DNA from: an uncultured Myxococcales bacterium | GTDB lineage: Bacteria; Myxococcota_A; UBA9042 | Direction: 5' to 3' | NCBI GenBank assembly: GCA_903869075.1 | Contig: CAIPXZ010000537.1 | Coordinates: 1-42,381, forward strand | DNA: 42,381 nt | Shown here: positions 17,150 through 31,948 of the stretch, piece after piece | Layout: each line of letters begins with the position of its first letter | Numbering within the stretch: position 1 is the first letter of the stretch | Notes under the pieces: model-generated | What the model was told of the DNA's origin: nothing | Seen by the model: the letters and a program-made list of their open reading frames with translations, nothing else | The model's database searches: none | Translations under genes and position numbers: made by a program

Positions 17150-19441
17150 ATGGTTCAGGCCACGCCAACAGTGCGCAAGGCTCCGCGGCGCGCCAACGTG
17201 CCGCTGTGGTCGGCGCTGCTGGCGACGGTGCTGACCGCCGCGGCGCTGCTGGGCCACCACACCGGTCAATGGACGATTCCGGGGCTCGCGGAGGCCGAGC
17301 TGGCGACCGTCGACGCGCGGTTTTCGCTGCGCGGGGCGCTGCCGCCAGGCGATGGGCAAATTGTCGTCGTCGGTTTTGACGATCGGCTGCGGCAGACCGC
17401 GCCGGACGTGTTCCAGCGCCGCGCCGGCTGGGCGACGTTCCTGCGGGCGCTGGCGAAGTACCAGCCGCGGGCAGTCGGTCTCGACGCGTTCTTCAGCACA
17501 CCGGAGCTGCCGCTGCCGGCGCCGGTCACAGCGACCGTGGCGCAGGCGCTGGCGGCGCTGACGCCGGCGGAAGTGGCGCGCTCACCGGCGGTGGCGCTGG
17601 CACAGCAGGCGCTGCTGCAGGTCACGGACGCCGTACACGGCGACGACGCGCTGGCGGCAGCGCTGCGCGAGTCGCGGGTTGTGCTGCTGCCGCTGCTGTT
17701 TTTCCTCGATCACGGTGAAGACGCGCCGCTGCCGCCCGACAGTCCAGAGCCGCCGGGGCTCAAGGGCGCGCGGCTGACCGAGGGCGTGGTGACCGACGCG
17801 CCGGCGGGGCAGCGGCCGCCGCGGGCGGAGGCGGCGGTGTACGGTTCGCTGCCCGTGCTGGCGGCGGCGGCGGCGGGCGCGGGGGCGGTCAACGTGCTGC
17901 GCGACGTCGATGGCAAAGTGCGGCGGGTTGTCACCGTCATCCAGCACGGCGAGCGCTACTACCAGCCGCTGGGCCTCTCACTCGCGCAGCACGCCGGCAA
18001 TTTGCCGACGAGCTACGTGACTGGCGATCCGACGGTGCAGCTGGGTCCGCACGCCCTGCCGGTGGACCGCGATGGCACGGCGACGCTGAACTTCCTGGCG
18101 CCCGACGGCGGTTTTCGCACCTATTCGGCGGCGGACGTGCTCGCGGGCACGCTGCCGCGCGCGGCGCTGCAGGACAAGCTCGTGCTCGTTGGCTACACGG
18201 ACGCGGCGCGCGACCGCCTGGCGACGCCGTTTGATACCGCGGTGCCGGGCGTGCAGATCCACGCGACGCTGGCGCACAACGCGCTGCACGACGAGCTGCT
18301 GCACCGCGCCCCGGGCTGGTCGAGCGCGCTGGCGCTGCTGCTGATGGGCGCGATGCTGACGGCGGCGCAGATCCAGCGCGTGCGGCAGCGGCGCGCGTGG
18401 CTGGCGGGGATGCTGGCGCTGGGCTTGGCGCTCGGCTGGCTGGCGCTGGCGCAGGCGCTGTTCGTCGATCGCTGGCTCGTGGACGTCGCCGGACCGCTGG
18501 CGGGCATCGTGGTTGTGGCGCTGGCGGCGACCTCGACGGCGCTGGCGACTGAGGGCCGCGAAAAGGCGCATCTGCGCGCGGCTTTTTCGCAATACGTCTC
18601 CGGCAGCTTGGTCGAGCGCCTGCTGGACGATCCGAGCCGCGTGCGGCTGGGCGGCGAACGGCGCGAGCTGAGCGTGCTGTTCAGCGACATCCGCGGTTTC
18701 TCCAGTTTTTCCGAGAAGATGGAGCCAGAGGCGCTGTCGGCGTTCCTGAACGAATACCTGACGCCGATGACGGCGATCGTCCTGGAACAGGGCGGAATGC
18801 TGGACAAATACATCGGCGACGCGGTGATGGCGGTGTACGGCGCGCCGCTGCCGCAGGCGGACCACGCGGCGGCGGCGTGTCGCTCGGCGCTGGCGATGCA
18901 CAAGGCGCTGGCGGCGCTGAACGCGGCGTGGCTACCGCGGCAGCTGCCGGCGCTGCACATCGGCGTCGGCATCAACACGGGTATGATGTCGGTGGGCAAC
19001 ATGGGCTCGGAAATGCGCTTTGATTACACGGTGATGGGCGATGCCGTCAACCTCGCGTCGCGGCTGGAGGCGCTGACCAAGGAGCTGCGCTGCGGCATCC
19101 TGTGCGGGCCGCTGGTGCCGGCGCGCGCCGGGCCGGCGTTCGTGTTCCGCGAGGTCGATGCTGTGCGCGTCAAGGGCCGTGGCGGTGCCTTGTCCGTGTT
19201 CGAACTCTGCGGAACAGCTGAGGATTGCCCGCTCGACGCGGCGGCGCTGGGGTACTATGCAGCAGCGCTGGCGGCCTACCGTGCGCTGCGTTGGGACGAG
19301 GCACGGGCGGCGATCCAGATCTTCCTGGCGGCCCAGCCGTCCGACGGTCCGGCGCTGCGCCTGGCCGCGCTGATCGAGGCGCTGGCCGCGGAGCCGCCGC
19401 CGGCTAACTGGGATGGTGTGTATGACCAACGCAACAAGTAG
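17150..19441 (+). CDS. CHASE2 domain-containing class III adenylate/guanylate cyclase
   Basis: AGGAGG ribosome-binding site upstream; N-terminal CHASE2-like DARFSLRGALPPGDGQIVVVGFDD; three TM-like segments; cyclase motifs VLFSDIRGFSSFSEKM, LDKYIGDAVMAVYG, TVMGDAVNLASRLE. Confidence 0.93.
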   Translation: MVQATPTVRKAPRRANVPLWSALLATVLTAAALLGHHTGQWTIPGLAEAELATVDARFSLRGALPPGDGQIVVVGFDDRLRQTAPDVFQRRAGWATFLRALAKYQPRAVGLDAFFSTPELPLPAPVTATVAQALAALTPAEVARSPAVALAQQALLQVTDAVHGDDALAAALRESRVVLLPLLFFLDHGEDAPLPPDSPEPPGLKGARLTEGVVTDAPAGQRPPRAEAAVYGSLPVLAAAAAGAGAVNVLRDVDGKVRRVVTVIQHGERYYQPLGLSLAQHAGNLPTSYVTGDPTVQLGPHALPVDRDGTATLNFLAPDGGFRTYSAADVLAGTLPRAALQDKLVLVGYTDAARDRLATPFDTAVPGVQIHATLAHNALHDELLHRAPGWSSALALLLMGAMLTAAQIQRVRQRRAWLAGMLALGLALGWLALAQALFVDRWLVDVAGPLAGIVVVALAATSTALATEGREKAHLRAAFSQYVSGSLVERLLDDPSRVRLGGERRELSVLFSDIRGFSSFSEKMEPEALSAFLNEYLTPMTAIVLEQGGMLDKYIGDAVMAVYGAPLPQADHAAAACRSALAMHKALAALNAAWLPRQLPALHIGVGINTGMMSVGNMGSEMRFDYTVMGDAVNLASRLEALTKELRCGILCGPLVPARAGPAFVFREVDAVRVKGRGGALSVFELCGTAEDCPLDAAALGYYAAALAAYRALRWDEARAAIQIFLAAQPSDGPALRLAALIEALAAEPPPANWDGVYDQRNK

Positions 19442-20468
19442 TTTTTTCGCGAACATGTGCAGGGGCCTGCTGCTGGCGGCTGCGGCGTGTACTGCGCCCG
19501 CGCCGCCGCCGAAACCCGCAGCCGCCGCGGCGGTCGCCAAGCCAGCCGGCGCCGTGGAAGCGGTGGAGGGGCGCGCGACCGCGCAGCGTGCCGCCGCTGG
19601 GGCTGCCGCGCGGGGCCTGGCCGTACGCGACCCGGTGTGGCCGGACGACACGGTTGTAACGGCAGCGCAGGCGTCAGTGGCGATCCGGCTGCAGCACAAC
19701 GACGCGCTGTGGCTGCTGCAAGGCGGGCAGACGCGGCGGGTGGATGCGGCAGCGGCTTGGCGCGCGCCCAAGCAGGCGGCGCAGGTCGCGCTGGCGGATC
19801 GTCAGGCGGCGCCGACGACCGCTTCCGCCGGACGGCACAGCGAACAGGAGGCGGCACAAACCGGCGAGACGGCAGCGCGGCCAACGCCGCCGAACGCCGC
19901 CGACAAAGCCGCAGCGGACGCGCGCCACAAGCAGCTGGAGGACGCGATCAAGAAGCAAGGCGTGCTCGGCATCGTCGGCCACCGCGGCGAAAATGGCGGA
20001 ATGAAGGACGTTTTTGGCAGCAGCGACGACAACGGCTTGCAGGGCATGGCCATCGGCACCGGCGGCCTGGGCTTGAGCGGGCTGGGCGACGGCGGCGGCG
20101 GGCTGGGCACCGGCGGCATCGGCTTGCGCGGCATCGGCGAGGTCCGCACGAACAGCCGGGTCACGCTGCAGCCCAAGGTGCTCCACGGCAAGGCCAAGGC
20201 GGCGGACCTGCAGCGCTGGAGCAACCACGCCAAGCTGTTGATCCAGAAGGCGTATCTGCAGGCGCTCAAGCGCGACGTGAAGCTGGCGGGCACCGTTGTG
20301 GTGGCTGTGCGCGTGGCGGACGGCCGGGTGACCGAGGTGAAGCTCGTCTCCACGCACGCGCCCGACGCGCTGGCGGCGTGCGTGACCGGGCCGCTGGCGA
20401 CGCTGCAGCAGGCCGGGCTTGGCCCGCTGGAGCTGAGGATTGTCGTCCAGTTGGCCGGCCTGCGCTGA
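19422..20468 (+). CDS. FecR-like / AgmX-PglI C-terminal-domain-like secreted protein
   Basis: N-terminal signal/lipobox-like GLLLAAAACTAP; VVTAAQASVAIRLQHNDALWLLQGG resembles FecR; Gly-rich linker followed by QPKVLHGKAKAADLQRW...AGTVVVAVRVADGRVTEVKLV, similar to AgmX/TonB-like C-termini. Starts inside the cyclase 3' end. Confidence 0.55.
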   Translation: MTNATSSFFANMCRGLLLAAAACTAPAPPPKPAAAAAVAKPAGAVEAVEGRATAQRAAAGAAARGLAVRDPVWPDDTVVTAAQASVAIRLQHNDALWLLQGGQTRRVDAAAAWRAPKQAAQVALADRQAAPTTASAGRHSEQEAAQTGETAARPTPPNAADKAAADARHKQLEDAIKKQGVLGIVGHRGENGGMKDVFGSSDDNGLQGMAIGTGGLGLSGLGDGGGGLGTGGIGLRGIGEVRTNSRVTLQPKVLHGKAKAADLQRWSNHAKLLIQKAYLQALKRDVKLAGTVVVAVRVADGRVTEVKLVSTHAPDALAACVTGPLATLQQAGLGPLELRIVVQLAGLR

Positions 20469-20509
20469 CGGCCGCGGCCAATGCAGCTATGCTGTCCGCC
20501 GGAGGTGCC

Positions 20510-21697
20510 ATGGCGCGCGGGTTCGACAAGGTGTGCATTCTGGTCCTGGACGGCGCGGGCATTGGCGCGCTGCCGGACTGTGGCGAATTTGGCGACCCGC
20601 CGACGGTCAACACGCTGGGCAACTGTGCGCGCGCCGTGGGCGGGCTGAATGTGCCGCATTTGCAGGCGCTTGGCCTCGGCAATCTGACGCCGCTGCTGGG
20701 CGTGCCGGCGGTGGCGCAGCCGCATGCGTTCCTGCTGCGGATGGCCGAGCTGTCGCGCGGCAAGGACACGCCGACCGGCCACTGGGAGATGGTCGGCGTC
20801 GAGACCACCGAGCCTTTTGCCGTGTACAATCCGTGCTTTCCCGCGGCGATCATCGACGAATTCACGGCGAAGACCGGCTACGGCGTGCTTGGCAACATCG
20901 TCGCCAGCGGCACGGCGATCCTCGACACGCTCGGACCCGAACACCTCCGCACCGGCAAGCCGATTGTCTACACCTCCGCGGACAGCGTCTTCCAAATCGC
21001 CGCGCACGAGGCCGTGATCCCGGTGGCTGAGCTGCACCGCATCTGCCTCATCGCCCGGGAATTGCTGGACAAATACCGCGTCGGCCGGGTGATCGCGCGG
21101 CCGTTCATCGGCACGCCGGGGCACTGGCAGCGCACGTACAACCGCAAGGACTTCGCCATGCCGCCGCCGCCGGGGACGCTGCTGGACAAGCTCGTGGCGG
21201 CAGGCATCGCGGTCGTCGGCGTCGGCAAAATCCAGGATATCTTTGCGCAATGTGGCGTGCCAGAGTCGATCCACTCCGAGGGCAATGCCGACGGCATGCG
21301 CCTGACGCTGGAGCGGCTGCAGACCTTGCCGCGCGGCCTCGTCTTCACCAACCTCGTCGATTTTGACGCGCTGTATGGCCACCGCCGCGACCCGCACGGC
21401 TTTGCCCAGGCGCTGCAGGCGGTCGACGCGCAGATTCCGGCGCTGCTGGACGCGCTCGGCGACGACGGGCTGCTGTGCCTGACGGCTGATCACGGCAACG
21501 ACCCGACCTACCAGGGCTCCACCGATCACACCCGCGAGTATGTGCCGCTGCTGGTTGCATCGCGGCGCTGGGGTCACGGCGGCGATCTGGGCCACACGAC
21601 GAGTTTCGCGGCGCTCGGGCAGACCCTCGCCAGCAACTTTGGCGTGGCGCCGCTGACGATTGGGCAGGATTTCTTCCCACAAATTCTCGCGCCGTAG
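20510..21697 (+). CDS. deoB: Phosphopentomutase
   Basis: ATG at 20510; ARGFDKVCILVLDGAGIGALPD, GKDTPTGHWEMVG, YTSADSVFQIAAHE, GTPGHWQRTYNRKDF, LTADHGNDPT. Confidence 0.96.
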   Translation: MARGFDKVCILVLDGAGIGALPDCGEFGDPPTVNTLGNCARAVGGLNVPHLQALGLGNLTPLLGVPAVAQPHAFLLRMAELSRGKDTPTGHWEMVGVETTEPFAVYNPCFPAAIIDEFTAKTGYGVLGNIVASGTAILDTLGPEHLRTGKPIVYTSADSVFQIAAHEAVIPVAELHRICLIARELLDKYRVGRVIARPFIGTPGHWQRTYNRKDFAMPPPPGTLLDKLVAAGIAVVGVGKIQDIFAQCGVPESIHSEGNADGMRLTLERLQTLPRGLVFTNLVDFDALYGHRRDPHGFAQALQAVDAQIPALLDALGDDGLLCLTADHGNDPTYQGSTDHTREYVPLLVASRRWGHGGDLGHTTSFAALGQTLASNFGVAPLTIGQDFFPQILAP

Positions 21698-21766
21698 CTT
21701 GCATCCGCAGCGCGGAACGTGCGACCGTGCGCGTGGCCTGAGCGGATTGGGCTGCGCAGACGCCTG

Positions 21767-22234
21767 ATGCACCCGTGGCTGCCCATCGCTATCACTGCCA
21801 GCCACATCGTCGGCCGCCACCCGCGGTACGCCCGGCTTGTCGTGGTCCGGTTTGAGCTGGATCGCCGGCCGCCGACCCGCTGGGTCGACCTGTTCAACCG
21901 CGTGGACACCGGCAGCCTTGGCCTGCCCGGCACGCCGGTGCCGCGGGTGCTGGACGGTCTTGTGCAAGTCGACGCCCGCGATGAGGCGCTGGACGACGAC
22001 GTCGCCGGCGTGCTGCTGCACCTGGAAGCGACAAATCTCTGGTACGAAGAGGACTTGCGCGGCGCGATGCAGCCACCGCCGCCCGACGGCGAGGAGAGCG
22101 CGCGGCTGCGCGAGGCCCGCGTGCGCGCGGCGCGCTTGACCCGCGATTTCGGCCGGGTGCGCGCGCCATCGTCCGATGTCTGGGCCGTGCCGCTGCAGTT
22201 CATGCCGACGACGCCGAGCGACCGGGAACTCTGA
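21767..22234 (+). CDS. Hypothetical protein of unrecognised family
   Basis: About 155 aa (alternative start 21719); stop overlaps the downstream ATG by one base (TGATG); no family recognised. Confidence 0.55.
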   Translation: MHPWLPIAITASHIVGRHPRYARLVVVRFELDRRPPTRWVDLFNRVDTGSLGLPGTPVPRVLDGLVQVDARDEALDDDVAGVLLHLEATNLWYEEDLRGAMQPPPPDGEESARLREARVRAARLTRDFGRVRAPSSDVWAVPLQFMPTTPSDREL

Positions 22235-22983
22235 TGCCCAGCGAGGCAGCGCGGGAACAGCTGATCTGCGGGCTGCGCGCCGTCCAAGCTGCGCTGCGCG
22301 CCCGCCCGCTGCAGGTCCGGCGATTGTTTTACAGCCCGGAACATGAGCCGCTGCTGCGGCCGGTCTTGGCGCAGCTGGCCAAGCGCCGGGCGATCTTTCG
22401 CAGCTTACCGGACGCCGAACTGGACCGCGTCGCGGCGTCGCGCGCCCACCAAGGCCTCGTCGCCGTGCTGGACGCGCCGGACGTGCCGCTGCTGGCACGC
22501 GAGGCGGTGGTGACCGCGGCGCAGACGCCGGGCGTGACGCTGCTGCTCGACGGCGTGGGCAACCCGCACAACCTCGGGGCGATCGCCCGCACCGCGGCGT
22601 TTCTCGGCGTCCGGGCGCTCTGGCTGACGGCGCAAGGCGCGCAGACGGTGCGCAGCGCGGCGGCGTACCGCACGGCGGAAGGCGGGCTGGAGCATCTGGC
22701 GGTCGCGCGCTGCCATGACGCGCAGGCGGTCGTGCGCGCGTACGTGCAGGCGGGCGGCCACGCGCTGGCGCTGGCGGTGCGCGGTGAACAGCGGCTGGCG
22801 GATCTGCCGCGCTACCGCGATCGGCCGCTGCTGCTGGTGCTGGGTTCGGAGGAGGCGGGGCTGGAGCCGGCGGTCGAGGCCGCCTGCTCGCTGCGGGTGC
22901 GCATTGCCGGCACGGACGCGGTCGAGTCGCTCAACGTCAGCGTCGCGGCGGGCATCGCGCTGGCGGCGCTGCTGCAGCCGTAA
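22234..22983 (+). CDS. SpoU/TrmH-family RNA 2'-O-methyltransferase (RlmB-like)
   Basis: LLLDGVGNPHNLGAIARTAAFLGV, LVLGSEEAGLEP, ESLNVSVAAGIALA, the SpoU motifs 1-3. Confidence 0.93.
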   Translation: MPSEAAREQLICGLRAVQAALRARPLQVRRLFYSPEHEPLLRPVLAQLAKRRAIFRSLPDAELDRVAASRAHQGLVAVLDAPDVPLLAREAVVTAAQTPGVTLLLDGVGNPHNLGAIARTAAFLGVRALWLTAQGAQTVRSAAAYRTAEGGLEHLAVARCHDAQAVVRAYVQAGGHALALAVRGEQRLADLPRYRDRPLLLVLGSEEAGLEPAVEAACSLRVRIAGTDAVESLNVSVAAGIALAALLQP

Positions 22984-22988
22984 CGGCG

Positions 22989-23510
22989 CTAGACAAGCTC
23001 AGCGCGGCCGTTCTTGATTTTTTCCATCAGCAGCAGGATCGCGTCCATCACCTGCTCCGGCCGCGGCGGACAACCGGGGATGTAGACGTCCACCGGGATG
23101 ATGTGGTCAATGCCCGGCACCGTCGCATAATTGTCGTAAAAACCGCCAGTTGACGCGCAGGCGCCGAACGCCACGACCCACTTCGGCTCGGCCATCTGGT
23201 CGTAAATGCGCTTCAAAATCGGCGCGTTCTTGTGGTTGACGGTGCCGACGACCATCAGCAGGTCCGACTGGCGCGGCGTGAACCGCGGCACTTCGCAGCC
23301 AAAACGCGCCAGATCGTGCTGCGCGGCGTTCACGGACATGTATTCCATGCCGCAGCAAGCGGTGACGAACGGGTACTGGAACAGCGAGAACTTGCGGCCC
23401 CAATTGACCAAATCCTCGATCTTGGTCGTCAGCACGTTCTCGGCCATGCCGTGTTCAGCCAGCTCGCCCGCGCCAATACCCAATTCACTCTGCCGGTACA
23501 TCAAACCCAT
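22989..23510 (-). CDS. nuoB: NADH-quinone oxidoreductase subunit B
   Basis: FSLFQYPFVTACCGMEYMSVNAAQHDLARFG, QSDLLMVVGTVNHKNAPILKRIYDQM, VAFGACASTGGFYDNYATVPGIDHIIPVDVYIPGCPPRPE. Confidence 0.97.
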   Translation of the reverse strand: MGLMYRQSELGIGAGELAEHGMAENVLTTKIEDLVNWGRKFSLFQYPFVTACCGMEYMSVNAAQHDLARFGCEVPRFTPRQSDLLMVVGTVNHKNAPILKRIYDQMAEPKWVVAFGACASTGGFYDNYATVPGIDHIIPVDVYIPGCPPRPEQVMDAILLLMEKIKNGRAELV

Positions 23511-23573
23511 GTCACCCTCGTGCAGTCGGACCTCGCGTCCGGGTCGCTGATTTGCCCTGTCGCGCGGCGCGTG

Positions 23574-24419
23574 TCAACCGTCCAGCACCCAGGCGCCCGG
23601 CATCAGGCCGATCATCACGCGCGGCACCGGCGCCGTGAACTCCATCATCTGCTCGGTGACCGGATGCGGGATGCGGATCAGGCTGCAGTGCATTGCGATC
23701 TGGTGCGGCGGGACGACGGTGGAATCGGCGTATTTCGCCGGCAGCTCGACAAGGGCGTGTAGTGGCACGGACGTCAGCTCGGCGCCGTAGCGCTTGTCGC
23801 CGACCACGGGATAGCCGATCGCCGACAGGTGGATGCGGATCTGGTGCGTGCGCCCGCCGGTCATGGCGATCTGCAGCCGCGACATCATGCGGCCGCGCGC
23901 GATGAGCCGCCAGCTCGTGACAGCTGCCTTGCCGCCCTGGTCGATGGCCATGACCTGGTGGCGCAGGTGGCCGCCCTCGCGGACCGAGCCGATCGGCAGC
24001 GTGATGCGCCCGCGCGCGCCGGGGATGTCGCCCTGCGCCACGACGACGAACTCGCGCTTGCACAGCTCGCTGCGCCAGTTCCAGCGCATCGCCTTGGCGG
24101 CCTCCGGTGTGCGGGTCAGCAGCACAAGGCCGGTCGCTTCAGCGTCCAGCAGGCTGATCGGGTAGGTGACGCCGTAGCCCAGCGCCGTCAGCGCGCCCGT
24201 CACGGAACGCAGGCGGTACGCGCCCGTCGGCACCACCGGGCAGCCAGGCGCCTTGTTCACGGCGATCAGCGCGTCGTCAGCGTAGATGACGGTGCAGATG
24301 TCCTTGGGGCTGACGCCCAACTCCACGCGCGCGACCTTGGTGCCGGGCATGCCTTGCCGCAACGGCGCCGGCGGCTTGGCGCGGGCAGCGGCTGATTTGG
24401 GCGACGCGGGGGTAGGCAT
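23574..24419 (-). CDS. RluA-family pseudouridine synthase-like protein
   Basis: YADDALIAVNKAPGCPVVP, GGRTHQIRIHLSAIGYPVVGDKRYG; the catalytic-motif region reads SLLDAEATG. Confidence 0.85.
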   Translation of the reverse strand: MPTPASPKSAAARAKPPAPLRQGMPGTKVARVELGVSPKDICTVIYADDALIAVNKAPGCPVVPTGAYRLRSVTGALTALGYGVTYPISLLDAEATGLVLLTRTPEAAKAMRWNWRSELCKREFVVVAQGDIPGARGRITLPIGSVREGGHLRHQVMAIDQGGKAAVTSWRLIARGRMMSRLQIAMTGGRTHQIRIHLSAIGYPVVGDKRYGAELTSVPLHALVELPAKYADSTVVPPHQIAMHCSLIRIPHPVTEQMMEFTAPVPRVMIGLMPGAWVLDG

Positions 24420-24486
24420 CGGGCTCGCTCCTCAGGTGCGGACAACCGTCGCCGCCAGTGTAGCACGCATTTGCCAGCGCGCGCGT

Positions 24487-30075
<5,589 letters not shown>

Positions 30076-30280
30076 TCTGGCTCCGCGCGACGGCGACGGC
30101 ATCCACGCCGGTCCCGCCAGTATAACGGAGCGACGCGCGGGATGAAACGCGCCGCGGCAAATCGCCGAGGTGCCGCGGCAGGCCGTGAAAGAGTCGCAAG
30201 TTCCGTGGGGTTAGCGTCGGCGCTTGCGTCGTCAGCCGGTCCAGCTATGCTCGGCGCCGCCCATTGGCCCAGAGGTTCCC

Positions 30281-31840
30281 GTGTCCGCGCAAGCCCGCAT
30301 CCTCGTCGTCGCCAATGGTCCGGAGCTGCTGCAGTCGCTGGCGGCGGTGACGACACCGCTGGGCCACCTGCTGATGCACGCGCAGACCGCCGATGAGCTG
30401 GCGCAACGCCTGGGCGAGCTGCGGCCAGAGCTGTTGGTGATCGACGCCGACGCGCCGCTGGCGCGCGAGGTGGAGAAGCTCTCGGACGTGCTGAGCCGCA
30501 TCCGCGGCGATGGCACGCGACCGCAGCTTGTGCTGATCGCCCGCGCCGACGACACGCTGCGCGAGACGCTGTGCATCGCCACCCGCGCCGATGACGTGCT
30601 GGACAAGCCGGTTGACGCCCTGGAGCTGCAGGTCTGCGTGCGGACGGCCGTGCGCGTACACCGCTCGAGCGCACAGGCGATGCGCGACCGCGACATCCTG
30701 AACGCGCTGTTCGAGCTCTCGACCTTTTCCAAGGCCTACGCCTCGACCGATGAGGTGCTGGAAGCGCTGGCGCGGCGCGTGTCCGAGTGGATGGGCATGG
30801 CGCACGTCGTGGTGACGCTGGGTACAGCGAGCCAGCCGCGGGCGGTGGCGGAAGTGCACCGGCTGGCGGGCGGCCGCGGCAGCTCGGTTGTCGATCGGCG
30901 CCACGCCGAACTGTGCAACCGTGGGGAAATGCTGGTCATTGAGGAATCCGAAGGGGTGCTGGCGGGCGAGCATCCGGCGACGCTGCCGTACGTCGGCTTG
31001 CCGCTGCAGAGCCAGGACGGCGAGATCCTGGGCGCGCTGCACGCCTGGGGCCACGAAGCGCAGGCGTCCATGAACCACCGCGTCGGCGCCAGCGCGCGGC
31101 TGCGCGTGCTGCGGGTGGCGGCGGAGCGCATCTCCACGGAGATCCAGCTGCACCAGACAAACCGCCGTCTGGAAGAGATGGCCGAGGCGCGCACGGCGGA
31201 CCTGACGGCGGCGCTGGAGCGGCTGCGCGGCGTAAATGCCCAGCTGCTGGAGGCGAGCCGCGACACGGTGATGCGCCTGGCGCGCGCCGCTGAATACCGC
31301 GATGGCGACACGGGTGAGCACGTCGAGCGCATGAGCAGCTACGCCCAAGTGCTGGCGCGGCAGCTGGGCATGACGGTCGAAGACCAGGCGCTGATCAAGC
31401 TGGCGGCGCCGATGCACGACGTCGGTAAAATCGGCATCCGCGATTCCGTGCTGCTGAAAGAAGGCCGGCTGACCGACGACGAATGGCAGCAGATGCGCGA
31501 GCACCCGAACATTGGCGCGCGGATCCTCGCTGGCTCGCGGTCCAAGCTGCTGCAGATGGCGGAGCAGATCGCCGCGGCGCACCACGAAAAATGGGATGGC
31601 ACCGGCTATCCGAACGCCGCAAAAGGCGAGGTGATTCCGCTGGTTGGCCGCATCGTGGCGCTCGCCGACGTGTTTGACGCGCTGACGACGCCGCGCGTGT
31701 ACAAGGACGCGTGGAGCGTGGACGACGCCGTGGCGCACATCCAGCGCGAGCGCGGCCGGCATTTTGACCCGAAGATCGTCGCGGCGTTTGAGCAGTGCCT
31801 GGACCAGCTGCTGGAAGTCCGCGCCGCGTATCTGGAATAA
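30281..31840 (+). CDS. HD-GYP domain phosphodiesterase-like protein with N-terminal receiver-like and GAF-like regions
   Basis: GTG start at 30281 preceded by AGAGG; receiver-like ILVVANGPELLQSL; HD-GYP motifs GDTGEHVERMSSYAQVLARQLG, HDVGKIGIRDSVLLK, HHEKWDGTGYP. Confidence 0.9.
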   Translation: MSAQARILVVANGPELLQSLAAVTTPLGHLLMHAQTADELAQRLGELRPELLVIDADAPLAREVEKLSDVLSRIRGDGTRPQLVLIARADDTLRETLCIATRADDVLDKPVDALELQVCVRTAVRVHRSSAQAMRDRDILNALFELSTFSKAYASTDEVLEALARRVSEWMGMAHVVVTLGTASQPRAVAEVHRLAGGRGSSVVDRRHAELCNRGEMLVIEESEGVLAGEHPATLPYVGLPLQSQDGEILGALHAWGHEAQASMNHRVGASARLRVLRVAAERISTEIQLHQTNRRLEEMAEARTADLTAALERLRGVNAQLLEASRDTVMRLARAAEYRDGDTGEHVERMSSYAQVLARQLGMTVEDQALIKLAAPMHDVGKIGIRDSVLLKEGRLTDDEWQQMREHPNIGARILAGSRSKLLQMAEQIAAAHHEKWDGTGYPNAAKGEVIPLVGRIVALADVFDALTTPRVYKDAWSVDDAVAHIQRERGRHFDPKIVAAFEQCLDQLLEVRAAYLE

Positions 31841-31948
31841 GCGCCCGTGCGGCAGCATCGCTGGGTCGCCAAGTGCGCCCGCTGCGCGATACGCACGGCC
31901 ACACACGGCTGGGACGCGATTGGGTTGCTTCTACGCGGGTCCTAACCG

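Noticed and set aside
14063-17359. 1098-aa minus-strand ORF opposite the Ser/Thr kinase
   Set aside because: Arg/Gln/His-rich low-complexity translation with no domain; typical antisense open frame in high-GC DNA with few TTA/CTA/TCA sense codons.
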